From NCBI RefSeq assembly GCF_014205255.1, contig NZ_JACHNE010000001.1:2604001-2668000 (forward strand): 64,000 bases of DNA, read 5' to 3'. The DNA is from Streptomyces caelestis (GTDB lineage: Bacteria > Actinomycetota > Actinomycetes > Streptomycetales > Streptomycetaceae). The notes under the pieces were generated by a model, which saw nothing but the letters and a program-made list of their open reading frames with translations, made no database searches and was not told the DNA's origin. Each line of letters starts with the position of its first letter. Positions within the stretch are counted from its first letter, which is position 1. Shown one piece after another: positions 25,442 through 33,523 of this stretch. Position numbers and translations under genes: made by a program.

Positions 25442-26347
25442 ATGGGCACCGAAGAGGCCGCTCGTACGACGCCCGGCTGCGGAGCCCTGGACGGCAGATC
25501 GGCCGGGCCGATGGTGCCGCGGCTGGCCCTGGGCGCCCGGCTCAGGCGGCTGCGCGAGGAGCGGGGCATCGGCCGGGTGGACGCGGGGCATGTCATCCGG
25601 GCCTCCTCGTCCAAGATCAGCCGGATGGAGGCCGGCCGGCACGGGTTCAAGCTGCGGGACGTCGCCGATCTGCTGACGCTCTACGGCGTCGCGGACGAGG
25701 CCGAGCGCGCGACCCTGCTGGCGCTGGCCGAGCAGGCCAACACCCCCGCCTGGTGGCAGTACTACAGCGACGTGGTGCCCTCCTGGATGCAGACCTACCT
25801 GGGTGCCGAGCAGGCGGCGAGCGTCATCCGCTGCTTCCAGGTCCAGCGCGTTCCCGGGCTGCTCCAGACCGCCGACTACGCTCGGGCCTCCATCCGGCTC
25901 GCCCACCCGGACGCCGGCGCGGAGGAGATGGACCGCCGGGTCGCGCTGCGGATGACCCGCCAGCGGGTTCTGCACCGGCAGCCGGCGACCCGGCTGTGGG
26001 CGGTGATCGACGAGGCGGCGCTGCGTCGCCCGGTGGGCGGCCTCGCCGTCATGCGTGCCCAGCTCAGGCATCTCATCGAGATCTGCGGGCTCCCGCAGGT
26101 CACGGTCCAGATCCTGACGTTCCGCAGCGGCGGCCACGCCGCGGAGGGCGGCCCGGTGACGATTCTGCGCCTGCCCGGCGGCGAGTTGCCCGACGTGGTC
26201 TACGTCGAACAGCTCACCACCGGGCTCTATCCCGACCGGCCGGCCGAGATCGAGTGCTACTGGGACGCGATGAACCGGCTGGTGGTCGAAGCCGAGTCAC
26301 CGGACGAGACTCCGACCATCCTCCACCGCATCCTCCAGGAGACCTGA
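25442..26347 (+). CDS. XRE-family regulator with DUF5753 (Scr1-type)
   Basis: 301 residues. The helix-turn-helix is in ALGARLRRLREERG...ASSSKISRMEAGRHG; the rest is a DUF5753 domain (VPSWMQTYLGAEQAASVIRCFQVQRVPGLLQTADYARA and later DVVYVEQLTTGLY). AAGGAG lies 8 bp before the ATG at 25442, which is why the upstream in-frame ATG at 25436 is not used. Such proteins usually pair with small DUF397 proteins; none is adjacent here. It is convergent with the methyltransferase at 26369. Confidence 0.85.
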   Translation: MGTEEAARTTPGCGALDGRSAGPMVPRLALGARLRRLREERGIGRVDAGHVIRASSSKISRMEAGRHGFKLRDVADLLTLYGVADEAERATLLALAEQANTPAWWQYYSDVVPSWMQTYLGAEQAASVIRCFQVQRVPGLLQTADYARASIRLAHPDAGAEEMDRRVALRMTRQRVLHRQPATRLWAVIDEAALRRPVGGLAVMRAQLRHLIEICGLPQVTVQILTFRSGGHAAEGGPVTILRLPGGELPDVVYVEQLTTGLYPDRPAEIECYWDAMNRLVVEAESPDETPTILHRILQET

Positions 26348-26368
26348 TCCCGGAGGATCTGGCCGGGT

Positions 26369-27184
26369 TCAGCGCTTGAGGGCGACACCGCCGTACTGGT
26401 GCACCTCGGCGGGCAGATCCAGGGCCGCGGCGTCGGGGCGCCAGCGCGAACAGGACGTCACGCCCGGTTCGAGCAGTTCCAGACCGTCGAAATAGCGGGC
26501 GATCTGCTCAGGGCTGCGCAGGATGTACGGGATCGAGCCGCCGTCGTTGTACTGCTGGATGGCCCGGACGTACTCCTCGCTGGTGTCGGTGCTGTCGTAC
26601 TGGACGAGGTAGCTGCCGGAGGGCAGGGCGTCCACCAGTTGCCGCACGATCGAGCGTGCCTCGTCGTGGTCCTCGATGTGGCCCAGGATGCCCATCAGCA
26701 TGAGGGCGACGGGCTGGTCGAAGTCCAGCGTCTTGCCGGCTTCCCGGATGATCGTGCTCGGTTCGCGCAGGTCGGCGTCGACGTAGTTGGTGACGCCTTC
26801 CTCGGTACTGGTGAGCAGCGCGCGGGCGTGGGCCAGCACCAGCGGGTCGTTGTCGACGTAGACGATCCGGCTGTCCGGGGCCACCCGCTGGGCGATCTGG
26901 TGGGTGTTGTCCACATTGGGCAGCCCGGTGCCGATGTCCAGGAACTGGCGGATGCCCTCCTCGGCGGCGAGGTGGCGGACGGCGCGGGCGAGGAAGTAGC
27001 GGGCGGCGCGGGCTCCGGTCTCGATCCCCGGGAAGATCTCGCGGAACGCGTCACCGGCCACGCGGTCGACTTCGTAGTTGTCCTTCCCGCCCAGCCAGTA
27101 GTTCCAGATCCGGGCCGAGTGCGGCACGGAGGTGTCGATCTTGGGGAGCGGCTCCGGCCCCGAGTTCCCCACCTGATCAGTCAT
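26369..27184 (-). CDS. SAM-dependent methyltransferase, Methyltransf_19 (DUF574) family
   Basis: A 271-residue protein. The family signature PHSARIWNYWLGGKDNYEVDR near the start is followed by the SAM loop FLDIGTGLPNVDNTHQIAQ and RIVYVDNDPLVLAHA. The family is strongly expanded in actinomycetes and often sits beside XRE-DUF5753 genes, as here (22 bp between stops). AGGAGCGTCC precedes the ATG. The methyl acceptor is unknown. Confidence 0.9.
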   Translation of the reverse strand: MTDQVGNSGPEPLPKIDTSVPHSARIWNYWLGGKDNYEVDRVAGDAFREIFPGIETGARAARYFLARAVRHLAAEEGIRQFLDIGTGLPNVDNTHQIAQRVAPDSRIVYVDNDPLVLAHARALLTSTEEGVTNYVDADLREPSTIIREAGKTLDFDQPVALMLMGILGHIEDHDEARSIVRQLVDALPSGSYLVQYDSTDTSEEYVRAIQQYNDGGSIPYILRSPEQIARYFDGLELLEPGVTSCSRWRPDAAALDLPAEVHQYGGVALKR

Positions 27185-27255
27185 GGACGCTCCTGCGTGT
27201 GGTCGTGGCGGTCCACGTTAGCTTGATTGTCAGCGTGTTTTCCTCTGAGACAGGA

Positions 27256-27552
27256 TCAACTCCTCGGCGGTGCCCAGAAGTTATCGGTCAAGCGCTGGGC
27301 GAGGATCGAGCCCGCCTCCATCACGTCCAGCGTGCCCGTCAGGCATGCCTGGAGCATGGTCGGGTCTATCACCATGCTCTGGTCATCACCACGCCAGCAC
27401 GCGAACCGGACACCCCCGGCAGGGATCGCACCCTCGCCCGCCGCGCCTCCTCCGCCCTCCCGCTCACGCCGCAGTACCCACGCCTCGTCGGCCTCGTACC
27501 CGTCGGCGCGGCGGCCGGAGCCGAACAGTCGTCCCGGTGGCGTGGTCGGCAT
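27256..27552 (-). CDS. Hypothetical small protein (doubtful)
   Basis: A 98-residue frame with normal third-position GC bias and a plausible C-terminal half (FACWRGDDQSMVIDPTMLQACLTGTLDVMEAG). No ribosome site is seen at the ATG and no family is recognised. It lies between the methyltransferase and the cobalamin riboswitch. It could be a real single gene or a chance frame. Confidence 0.4.
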   Translation of the reverse strand: MPTTPPGRLFGSGRRADGYEADEAWVLRREREGGGGAAGEGAIPAGGVRFACWRGDDQSMVIDPTMLQACLTGTLDVMEAGSILAQRLTDNFWAPPRS

Positions 27553-27607
27553 GGGCCGGAGCTATCCCGGCCCACCCGGCACCCTCAGCCCGTTTTGGAC
27601 GTGCCGG

Positions 27608-27722
27608 TACAGTAAGCAGGTCGTCATCACACCCGTACGGGGGAAAGCCGGTGCAATTCCGGCGCTGACCCGCAACCGTGAACCGTCGCCCGAGGCGGTG
27701 AGCCGGATCGCCCCGAACGGTT
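27608..27722 (+). ncRNA. Cobalamin riboswitch
   Basis: The B12-box region is clear: GGGGGAAAGCCGGTGCAATT (27640-27659), then CCGGCGCTGACCCGCAACCG, then TGA. The flanks fit the usual arms, and a downstream GGCGGTGAGCCGGATCGCCC may form the expression platform. It lies about 120 bp before a five-gene operon with an ECF transporter and should reduce its expression when adenosylcobalamin is plentiful. Exact ends are approximate. Confidence 0.85.
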
Positions 27723-27844
27723 CGTGACCGGCTCACGTGCCCGGCAGCCCGCCGGTGCACGGCACCGTCGAGGTACACGGAGCCGAGCCGCCGGGGGTGT
27801 CCCGTGCTGCCCGGCTCCCCCACAGGGAGAGGCACCCGCCGATC

Positions 27845-29062
27845 ATGAACGTCCGCCGCAGCGCCGCGGTCCTGGCCGCCGTCGCCGTGATCGGCGCCGC
27901 CCCACCGGCCGCCGCCGACCCGTCCCCTTCCCCGTCCCAGGCGTTCCCCTCCGCCCTGTACGGCGGCAAGGACCCGAAGTTCGACGGCGTCTGGCGCCAG
28001 TCGCTCGCCCTGCTCGCGCAGGACACGGTGGGTGTGAAGCCCGCGGCGAAGTCCGTGGAGTGGCTGGTGCGCCAGCAGTGCGCGGACGGCGGCTTCGCCT
28101 CCTACCGCGCCGATCCCACCACCGCGTGCGACGCCAGGACCATGCTCGACACCAACGCCACGGCCGCCACCGTCCAGGCCCTCTCCGCGCTCGGCGGGCA
28201 CGACGCCGTCACCGGCAAGGCCGTCACCTGGCTGAAGTCCGTCCAGAACAAGGACGGCGGCTGGGGCTACTCGCCCGGCGGCGCCAGCGACACCAACTCG
28301 ACATCCGTCGTCATCGGCGCGCTGACCGCCGTCGGCGAGAAGCCGGAACAGGTCGAGAAGGGCGGCAAGTCGCCCTACGACGCGTTGCTGAAGCTGGCCC
28401 TCGGCTGTGACGGTGACAGCGCGGGCGCCTTCGCGTTCCAGCCGGACGAGAAGGGCAAGCTCGCCGCCAACGCGGACGCCACGGCGGCGGGTGTGCTGGG
28501 CGCACTGGGCAAGGGCATGCTGGTCAAGCCCGGCGAGAAGACCAAGGCCACGAAGGGTGAATCCTGCGAGGACCCGAACACGCCGGAGCGGGCGGCGGCC
28601 AACGGAGCGGCCTACCTCACCAAGGCTCTCGCCAAGGACGGCCACCTCAGCTCGGCCCTCGCCGGCGCGGATCCCCAGCCCGACTACGGCAACACCGCCG
28701 ACGCGGTCGTCGCGCTCGCCGCGCGGGGCGACACCGGGCAGGCGGAGAAGTCCCTGAGCTGGCTGGAGAAGAACTCCTCGACCTGGGCCGCCCAGAACGG
28801 TCCCGCCGCCTACGCCCAGCTGATCTTCGCCGCCCACGCGACGGGCACGAACCCGCGCGACTTCGGCGGCGCCGACCTGGTGAAGCAACTGAACGCGACG
28901 GGCCCGGCCCCGCAGACCGCCGAGAAGACCCGGGCGGCGGACGAGAAGAGCGACTCGGACTCGGACCTCTTCGGCGTCTGGTGGTACGTCGGTGTCTGCC
29001 TCGTCGCCGGTGTCGGCATCGGCTTCCTCTTCAGCGGCCGCAGGAACAGGCAGCAGCTGTGA
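27845..29062 (+). CDS. Secreted, membrane-anchored alpha/alpha-barrel protein of the B12 operon
   Basis: 405 residues. A signal peptide (RRSAAVLAAVAVIGAAPPAAADP), then helical repeats of the prenyltransferase/squalene-cyclase type (WLVRQQCADGGFASY, WLKSVQNKDGGWGYSPGG, SLSWLEKNSSTWAAQ), then an acidic linker, one membrane span (WWYVGVCLVAGVGIGFLFSG) and a basic tail. The fold class is also that of the alpha6/alpha6 barrel of transcobalamin, and the gene is first behind a B12 riboswitch, so a cobalamin-capturing surface protein is a reasonable inference. GGGAGAGG lies 12 bp before the ATG. It overlaps the next gene as GTGA. Confidence 0.8.
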   Translation: MNVRRSAAVLAAVAVIGAAPPAAADPSPSPSQAFPSALYGGKDPKFDGVWRQSLALLAQDTVGVKPAAKSVEWLVRQQCADGGFASYRADPTTACDARTMLDTNATAATVQALSALGGHDAVTGKAVTWLKSVQNKDGGWGYSPGGASDTNSTSVVIGALTAVGEKPEQVEKGGKSPYDALLKLALGCDGDSAGAFAFQPDEKGKLAANADATAAGVLGALGKGMLVKPGEKTKATKGESCEDPNTPERAAANGAAYLTKALAKDGHLSSALAGADPQPDYGNTADAVVALAARGDTGQAEKSLSWLEKNSSTWAAQNGPAAYAQLIFAAHATGTNPRDFGGADLVKQLNATGPAPQTAEKTRAADEKSDSDSDLFGVWWYVGVCLVAGVGIGFLFSGRRNRQQL

Positions 29063-29691
29063 TCCGCCGGGCCGTTCTCCTTCTCCTGGCCTCGCTCCTG
29101 CTGTGTGCGGGAGCGGGCCAGGCCCAGGCCGCCGGCTACCGGTACTGGTCGTTCTGGGACCGCGACGGCGACGACTGGGTCTACGCCACCCAGGGCCCGT
29201 CCACGGTCCGCCCCTCGGACGGCGACGTCCAGGGCTTCCGCTTCGCCGTGAGCGAGGACTCCGCGGACGCGGCCCGCCCGCGCGGCACGGCCGACTTCAA
29301 GACCATCTGTGCGAAGACGCCCGCACAGGACGGCAAGAAGCGGGTGGCTCTGCTGATCGACTTCGGCACGACGACGGACGCGCCCTCCGTCGAAACGCCA
29401 CCCGCGCCTCGAACGGCCTGCGCACAGGTGTCCCCCGACGCGACGACGGCGGATGCCCTGGCGACGGTGGCCAAGCCGCTGCGCTACGACACGAACGCCC
29501 TCCTGTGCGCCATCTCGGGCTACCCGGAGAAAGGGTGCGGGGAGCAAGTGGCCGGGAAGCAGAGGCCGTCCGCACAGCAGAAGGACACCTCGGACGACGG
29601 CCCGTCCCTCGGCCTGGTGGCGGGAATCACCGTGGTGGCGGTACTGGGCGCAGCAGCAATCCGGCAGGTACGGCGGCGTGGCCAGTCATAG
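29059..29691 (+). CDS. Secreted, membrane-anchored small-domain protein of the B12 operon
   Basis: 210 residues. A signal peptide (RRAVLLLLASLLLCAGAGQAQA) is followed by GYRYWSFWDRDGDDWVYATQGPS, a beta-rich segment, cysteines that could form disulphides (TICAK, TACAQ, LLCAI, KGCGE), and a C-terminal span (LGLVAGITVVAVLGAAAI) with a basic tail. The YWSFW...W.Y segment recalls the DUF4430-like beta domain that follows the alpha barrel in transcobalamins; this is inference. It starts by GTGA overlap with the barrel gene and overlaps the EcfT gene by 14 bp. Confidence 0.75.
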   Translation: MIRRAVLLLLASLLLCAGAGQAQAAGYRYWSFWDRDGDDWVYATQGPSTVRPSDGDVQGFRFAVSEDSADAARPRGTADFKTICAKTPAQDGKKRVALLIDFGTTTDAPSVETPPAPRTACAQVSPDATTADALATVAKPLRYDTNALLCAISGYPEKGCGEQVAGKQRPSAQQKDTSDDGPSLGLVAGITVVAVLGAAAIRQVRRRGQS

Positions 29692-30760
29692 CTACGGGGC
29701 ATCCCTGCACCCCGGCGCCTGGTGGCTCTGGTCCCTCTCCCTCGGCACCGCAGCCACCCGCACCACCAACCCCCTGCTCCTCACCCTCCTCATCACGGTC
29801 TCCGCCTACGTCGTGGCCACCCGCCGCCCCGACACCCCCTGGTCCCGCTCCTACGGCGCCTTCGTCAAACTCGCCCTCGCCGTCCTGCTCATCCGCCTCC
29901 TCTTCGCCACGATCCTCGGCTCCCCCATCCCCGGCACGCACACCCTCCTCACCCTCCCCGAAGTCGGCCTCCCCGCCTGGGCCCAGGGCATCCGCCTCGG
30001 CGGCGAGGTCACCGCCGAGGCCCTCACCTTCGCCCTGTACGACGGCCTGAAACTGGCCACCCTGCTCATCTGCGTCGGCGCCGCGAACGCCCTCGCGAAC
30101 CCTTCCCGCCTGCTCAAGTCCCTCCCGGGAGCCCTGTACGAGATGGGCGTCGCGGTCGTCGTGGCCCTCACCTTCGCGCCCCACCTCATCGCCGACGTCC
30201 AGCGCCTCCGCGCCGCCCGCCGCCTGCGCGGCCGCCCGGACAAGGGTGTCCGGGGCCTGCTGCAGGTGGGCCTGCCGGTCCTGGAGGGCGCGCTGGAGCG
30301 CTCGGTGTCACTCGCCGCCGCGATGGACGCCCGCGGCTACGGCCGTACCGCCCAGGTCCCCGCCGCCGTCCGCCGCACCACCGCCGCCCTCACCCTCGGC
30401 GGTCTGCTCGGTGTGTGCGCCGGAACGTACGGTCTGCTCACCGCCGAAGGCGCCGCCTACGGCATCCCGGTGCTCCTCACCGGCCTCGCCGCCGCCCTCG
30501 CGGGTCTCCGGCTCGGCGGACGGCGGTCGCCGCGCACCCGGTACCGCCCCGACCGCTGGGACGTGCGCGCCTGGCTGGTCGTCGCCTCCGGTGTGGCGGT
30601 CGCGGCGCTCCTCACGCTCGCCGCCGCCCGGAACCCCGCGGCCCTGCACCCCGGCGTGGTGCCGCTCGTGGCCCCCACACTCCCCCTCCGGCCCGCGGCG
30701 GCGGTCCTCCTCGGCCTGCTGCCCGCGTTCGTCGCCCCCGATCCCAAGGAGCCGTCGTGA
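29678..30760 (+). CDS. ECF transporter T component (CbiQ/EcfT-like)
   Basis: 360 residues with about six to eight membrane spans. The two EcfT Ala-Arg-Gly coupling helices are visible as AARRLRGRPDKG and AMDARGYGRTAQ, which bind the ATPase pair. The GTG at 29678 overlaps the previous gene; the end overlaps the ATPase as GTGA. It forms the energy-coupling scaffold of the importer encoded by this operon. The C-terminal extension with extra spans (residues about 250-360) is longer than in most EcfT proteins. Confidence 0.85.
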   Translation: MASHSYGASLHPGAWWLWSLSLGTAATRTTNPLLLTLLITVSAYVVATRRPDTPWSRSYGAFVKLALAVLLIRLLFATILGSPIPGTHTLLTLPEVGLPAWAQGIRLGGEVTAEALTFALYDGLKLATLLICVGAANALANPSRLLKSLPGALYEMGVAVVVALTFAPHLIADVQRLRAARRLRGRPDKGVRGLLQVGLPVLEGALERSVSLAAAMDARGYGRTAQVPAAVRRTTAALTLGGLLGVCAGTYGLLTAEGAAYGIPVLLTGLAAALAGLRLGGRRSPRTRYRPDRWDVRAWLVVASGVAVAALLTLAAARNPAALHPGVVPLVAPTLPLRPAAAVLLGLLPAFVAPDPKEPS

Positions 30761-32505
30761 TCCGCTTCGAGGACGTGTCCGTGACGTACGACGGTGCCGC
30801 CGAACCCACCGTGCGGGGCGTCGACTTCGAGGTCCCGGAAGGTGAACTGGTCCTCCTGGCCGGCCCGTCCGGTGTCGGCAAGTCCACCGTCCTGGGCGCG
30901 GTCAGCGGGCTCGTCCCGCACTTCACCGGCGGCACCCTGCGCGGCAGGGTCACGGTCGCCGGCCGCGACACCCGCACCCACAAGCCGCGCGAACTCGCCG
31001 ACGTGGTCGGCACGGTGGGCCAGGACCCGCTCTCCCACTTCGTCACCGACACCGTCGAGGACGAACTCGCCTACGGCATGGAGTCGCTGGGCCTCGCCCC
31101 GGACGTGATGCGGCGCCGCGTCGAGGAGACGCTCGACCTGCTCGGCCTGGCCGGCCTGCGCCACCGTCCGATCGCCACGCTCTCCGGCGGCCAGCAGCAG
31201 CGCGTCGCGATCGGCTCGGTCCTCACCCCGCACCCGAGCGTCCTCGTCCTGGACGAGCCGACCTCCGCGCTCGACCCGGCCGCCGCCGAGGAGGTCCTGG
31301 CTGTCCTCCAGCGCCTCGTGCACGACCTCGGCACGACGGTCCTCCTGGCCGAACACCGCCTGGAACGCGTCATCCAGTACGCCGACCAGGTCGTACTCCT
31401 CCCCGGCCCGGGCACACCCCCGGTCCTGGGCGCCCCGGCCGAGGTGATGGCCGTGTCCCCGGTGTACCCACCGGTGGTGGCCCTGGGCCGCCTGGCGGGC
31501 TGGAACCCCCTTCCGCTGACGGTCCGTGACGCGCGCAGGCGGGCCGTGCGTCTACGCGAACGGCTCGACAACGCCCCCCAGGGACGCGGGGCTGTAATCG
31601 ATATGCGGCTACCGCCGCGTGGGCGCGAGCAACCACACACAACCCGCACCCGCCAACCCTCCACACGCCCCGAGTCAATGGGCGCCACCCCCCACCGCCG
31701 CCCCTGGTTCCGACGAACCCGCCCCACCCCAACTCCCCTCCCCACAGCCGAAGTACAGGCCCTCTCCGTAACCCGCGCCCGCATCCAAGCCCTCCGCCAC
31801 ATCGACCTCACCGTCACCCCCGGCGAAACGATCGCCCTCATGGGCCGCAACGGCGCCGGGAAATCCACCCTCCTCAACTCCCTGGTCGGCCTCGTCACGC
31901 CCACCTCGGGATCCGTCCGGGTCGGGAACGCAGTCCCCCACCGCACCGCACCAAAGGACCTCATACGCAAAGTCGGTCTCGTGCCGCAGGAACCCCGCGA
32001 CCTGCTCTACGCCGACACCGTCGCCGCCGAGTGCGCGGCGGCCGACCAGGACGCGGGCGCGGAACCCGGCACCTGCCGTGCCGTGGTCACCGAACTGCTC
32101 CCCGGTGTCAGCGACGACACCCACCCCCGGGACCTCTCGGAGGGCCAGCGGCTCGCCCTCGCCCTGGCCGTCGTACTGACCGCCCGGCCCCCGCTGCTCC
32201 TGCTGGACGAGCCGACCCGCGGCCTGGACTACGCGGCGAAGGCCCGCCTGGCCGCGGTGCTCCGAACCCTCGCCGCCGAGGGGCACGCCATCGTACTGGC
32301 CACGCACGACGTGGAGCTGGCCGCCGAGATCGCCCACCGGGTGGTGCTGCTCGCCGACGGCGAGGTGATCGCCGACGGTCCGACGGCGGACATCGTGGTC
32401 TCGTCCCCCTCCTTCGCCCCGCAGGTCACCAAGATCCTGGCCCCGCAGCACTGGCTCACGGTCTCCCAGGTCCGCGCGGCCCTCCAGCCCGGGACCGGCT
32501 CGTGA
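30757..32505 (+). CDS. ECF transporter ATPase, two ABC domains fused
   Basis: 582 residues. ABC domain 1: Walker A GPSGVGKS at 36-43, signature LSGGQQQR, Walker B VLVLDEPTSALD. ABC domain 2: Walker A GRNGAGKS, signature LSEGQ, Walker B LLLLDEPTRGLD. Both have the catalytic Glu. Residues about 273-306 between them come from an in-frame copy of a dispersed repeat, giving Arg/Pro/Thr-rich low-complexity sequence. GTGA overlaps couple it to both neighbours. It powers the cobalamin-regulated importer; the fused A-A' form replaces separate EcfA1 and EcfA2. Confidence 0.9.
   Translation: MIRFEDVSVTYDGAAEPTVRGVDFEVPEGELVLLAGPSGVGKSTVLGAVSGLVPHFTGGTLRGRVTVAGRDTRTHKPRELADVVGTVGQDPLSHFVTDTVEDELAYGMESLGLAPDVMRRRVEETLDLLGLAGLRHRPIATLSGGQQQRVAIGSVLTPHPSVLVLDEPTSALDPAAAEEVLAVLQRLVHDLGTTVLLAEHRLERVIQYADQVVLLPGPGTPPVLGAPAEVMAVSPVYPPVVALGRLAGWNPLPLTVRDARRRAVRLRERLDNAPQGRGAVIDMRLPPRGREQPHTTRTRQPSTRPESMGATPHRRPWFRRTRPTPTPLPTAEVQALSVTRARIQALRHIDLTVTPGETIALMGRNGAGKSTLLNSLVGLVTPTSGSVRVGNAVPHRTAPKDLIRKVGLVPQEPRDLLYADTVAAECAAADQDAGAEPGTCRAVVTELLPGVSDDTHPRDLSEGQRLALALAVVLTARPPLLLLDEPTRGLDYAAKARLAAVLRTLAAEGHAIVLATHDVELAAEIAHRVVLLADGEVIADGPTADIVVSSPSFAPQVTKILAPQHWLTVSQVRAALQPGTGS
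31573..31674. repeat. Dispersed repeat, copy B, in frame inside the ECF ATPase gene
   Basis: It runs from CCCCCCAGGGACGCGGGGCT to CACACGCCCCGAG, matching copies A and C in its CAGGGGCGCGGGG-like start, central GCGCGAGCAACCAC, the ACCCGCACCCGCCAACC run and the CCCGAG end. It adds about 34 codons between the two ABC domains without a stop. Confidence 0.65.
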
Positions 32506-33320
32506 ACGCCCAGGCCCGGGCCGTCCGCCTCGGCCCCCGCTCGGTCGCCGCGCTGGCCCTCGTCAGCGCCGTGGGCGTCGTCGCCTTCGGCTGGCCGTTC
32601 CTGACGCCGCCCACCTCGCGGCTCAGCGCCCACGCGCAGGACGCGCCCTGGCTCTTCGCGGGCCTGCTGGTGCTGCTCGTGGCGGTGGTGGCCGCGGCGA
32701 TCTCGGAGTCCGGGCTCGGCCCCAAGGCGGTCGCGATGCTCGGCGTGCTGGCCGCCACGGGGGCGGCTCTGCGGCCGATCGGCGCCGGTACCGCCGGTAT
32801 CGAGCCGATGTTCTTCCTGATGGTGCTGAGCGGGCGGGTCCTCGGCCCGGGGTTCGGGTTCGTCCTCGGCTCGGTGACGATGTTCGCGTCCGCGCTGCTC
32901 ACCGGCGGGGTCGGCCCCTGGCTGCCGTTCCAGATGCTGGCGATGGGCTGGTTCGCGATGGGTGCGGGCCTGCTGCCGGGCCCGGACCGGCTGCGCGGCC
33001 GGGCGGAGCTCGCGCTGCTCGCGGCCTACGGCTTCCTCGCCGCCTTCGCCTACGGCACGGTCATGAACCTGGCGGGCTGGCCCTTCATGAGCGCGCTCGC
33101 CTCGAACGTCGCCTTCGACCCGCACGCGGCGGTCGCCACCAACCTGGCCCGTTTCCTCGCGTACTGCCTGGCCACGTCACTGGGCTGGGACCTGGGCCGG
33201 GCCGTCGTCACGGTGGCCCTCACGCTCACGCTCGGCCCCGCGGTCCTCCGGGCGCTGCGCCGCGCCACCCGCCGGGCGGCCTTCGAGACGCCGGTCACGT
33301 TCGACGCACCCCGGACGTGA
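32502..33320 (+). CDS. ECF transporter S component (substrate-binding membrane subunit)
   Basis: 272 residues with about six spans. The stretch IEPMFFLMVLSGRVLGPGFGFVLGSVTMFASALLTGGVGPWLPFQMLAMGWF is typical of S components that plug into the EcfT scaffold. The GTG overlaps the ATPase stop. The cobalamin riboswitch upstream suggests that vitamin B12 or a precursor is the ligand, like CbrT-type S components; sequence alone cannot prove this. It is the last gene of the operon. Confidence 0.85.
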   Translation: MNAQARAVRLGPRSVAALALVSAVGVVAFGWPFLTPPTSRLSAHAQDAPWLFAGLLVLLVAVVAAAISESGLGPKAVAMLGVLAATGAALRPIGAGTAGIEPMFFLMVLSGRVLGPGFGFVLGSVTMFASALLTGGVGPWLPFQMLAMGWFAMGAGLLPGPDRLRGRAELALLAAYGFLAAFAYGTVMNLAGWPFMSALASNVAFDPHAAVATNLARFLAYCLATSLGWDLGRAVVTVALTLTLGPAVLRALRRATRRAAFETPVTFDAPRT

Positions 33321-33467
33321 AGCCCCCCACATGACCCCAGTCACCTACGAAGCGGGGCCGTAGGGCCAGGCCCCGGTCACAGGGCGGGCCCTTCCCGCAT
33401 GTGCGGCCAGTCCTAGTAAAAGGGGTCTTGGCGGGCAGGGGTCGAGCCCTGCTTCTCTTGACGACCA

Positions 33468-33500
33468 GGCGGCGGCCCCCTGATCCCCGGGGCCGTCGCC
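33468..33500. terminator. Bidirectional hairpin terminator
   Basis: GGCGGCGGCCCC and GGGGCCGTCGCC pair around a short loop between the convergent S component and CYP125 genes. It probably ends both transcripts. Nothing else was recognised between 33321 and 33523. Confidence 0.6.
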
Positions 33501-33523
33501 TTCTCCCTGCCCGGCCCGGTACG

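Noticed and set aside
27256..27552. Small minus-strand frame as a firm gene
   Set aside because: It has acceptable codon use but no ribosome site or family, so it is listed only at low confidence.
33421..33465. tRNA-like T-arm (GCAGGGGTCGAGCCCTGC)
   Set aside because: The loop is wrong for a T arm and no acceptor, D or anticodon arms can be built around it.
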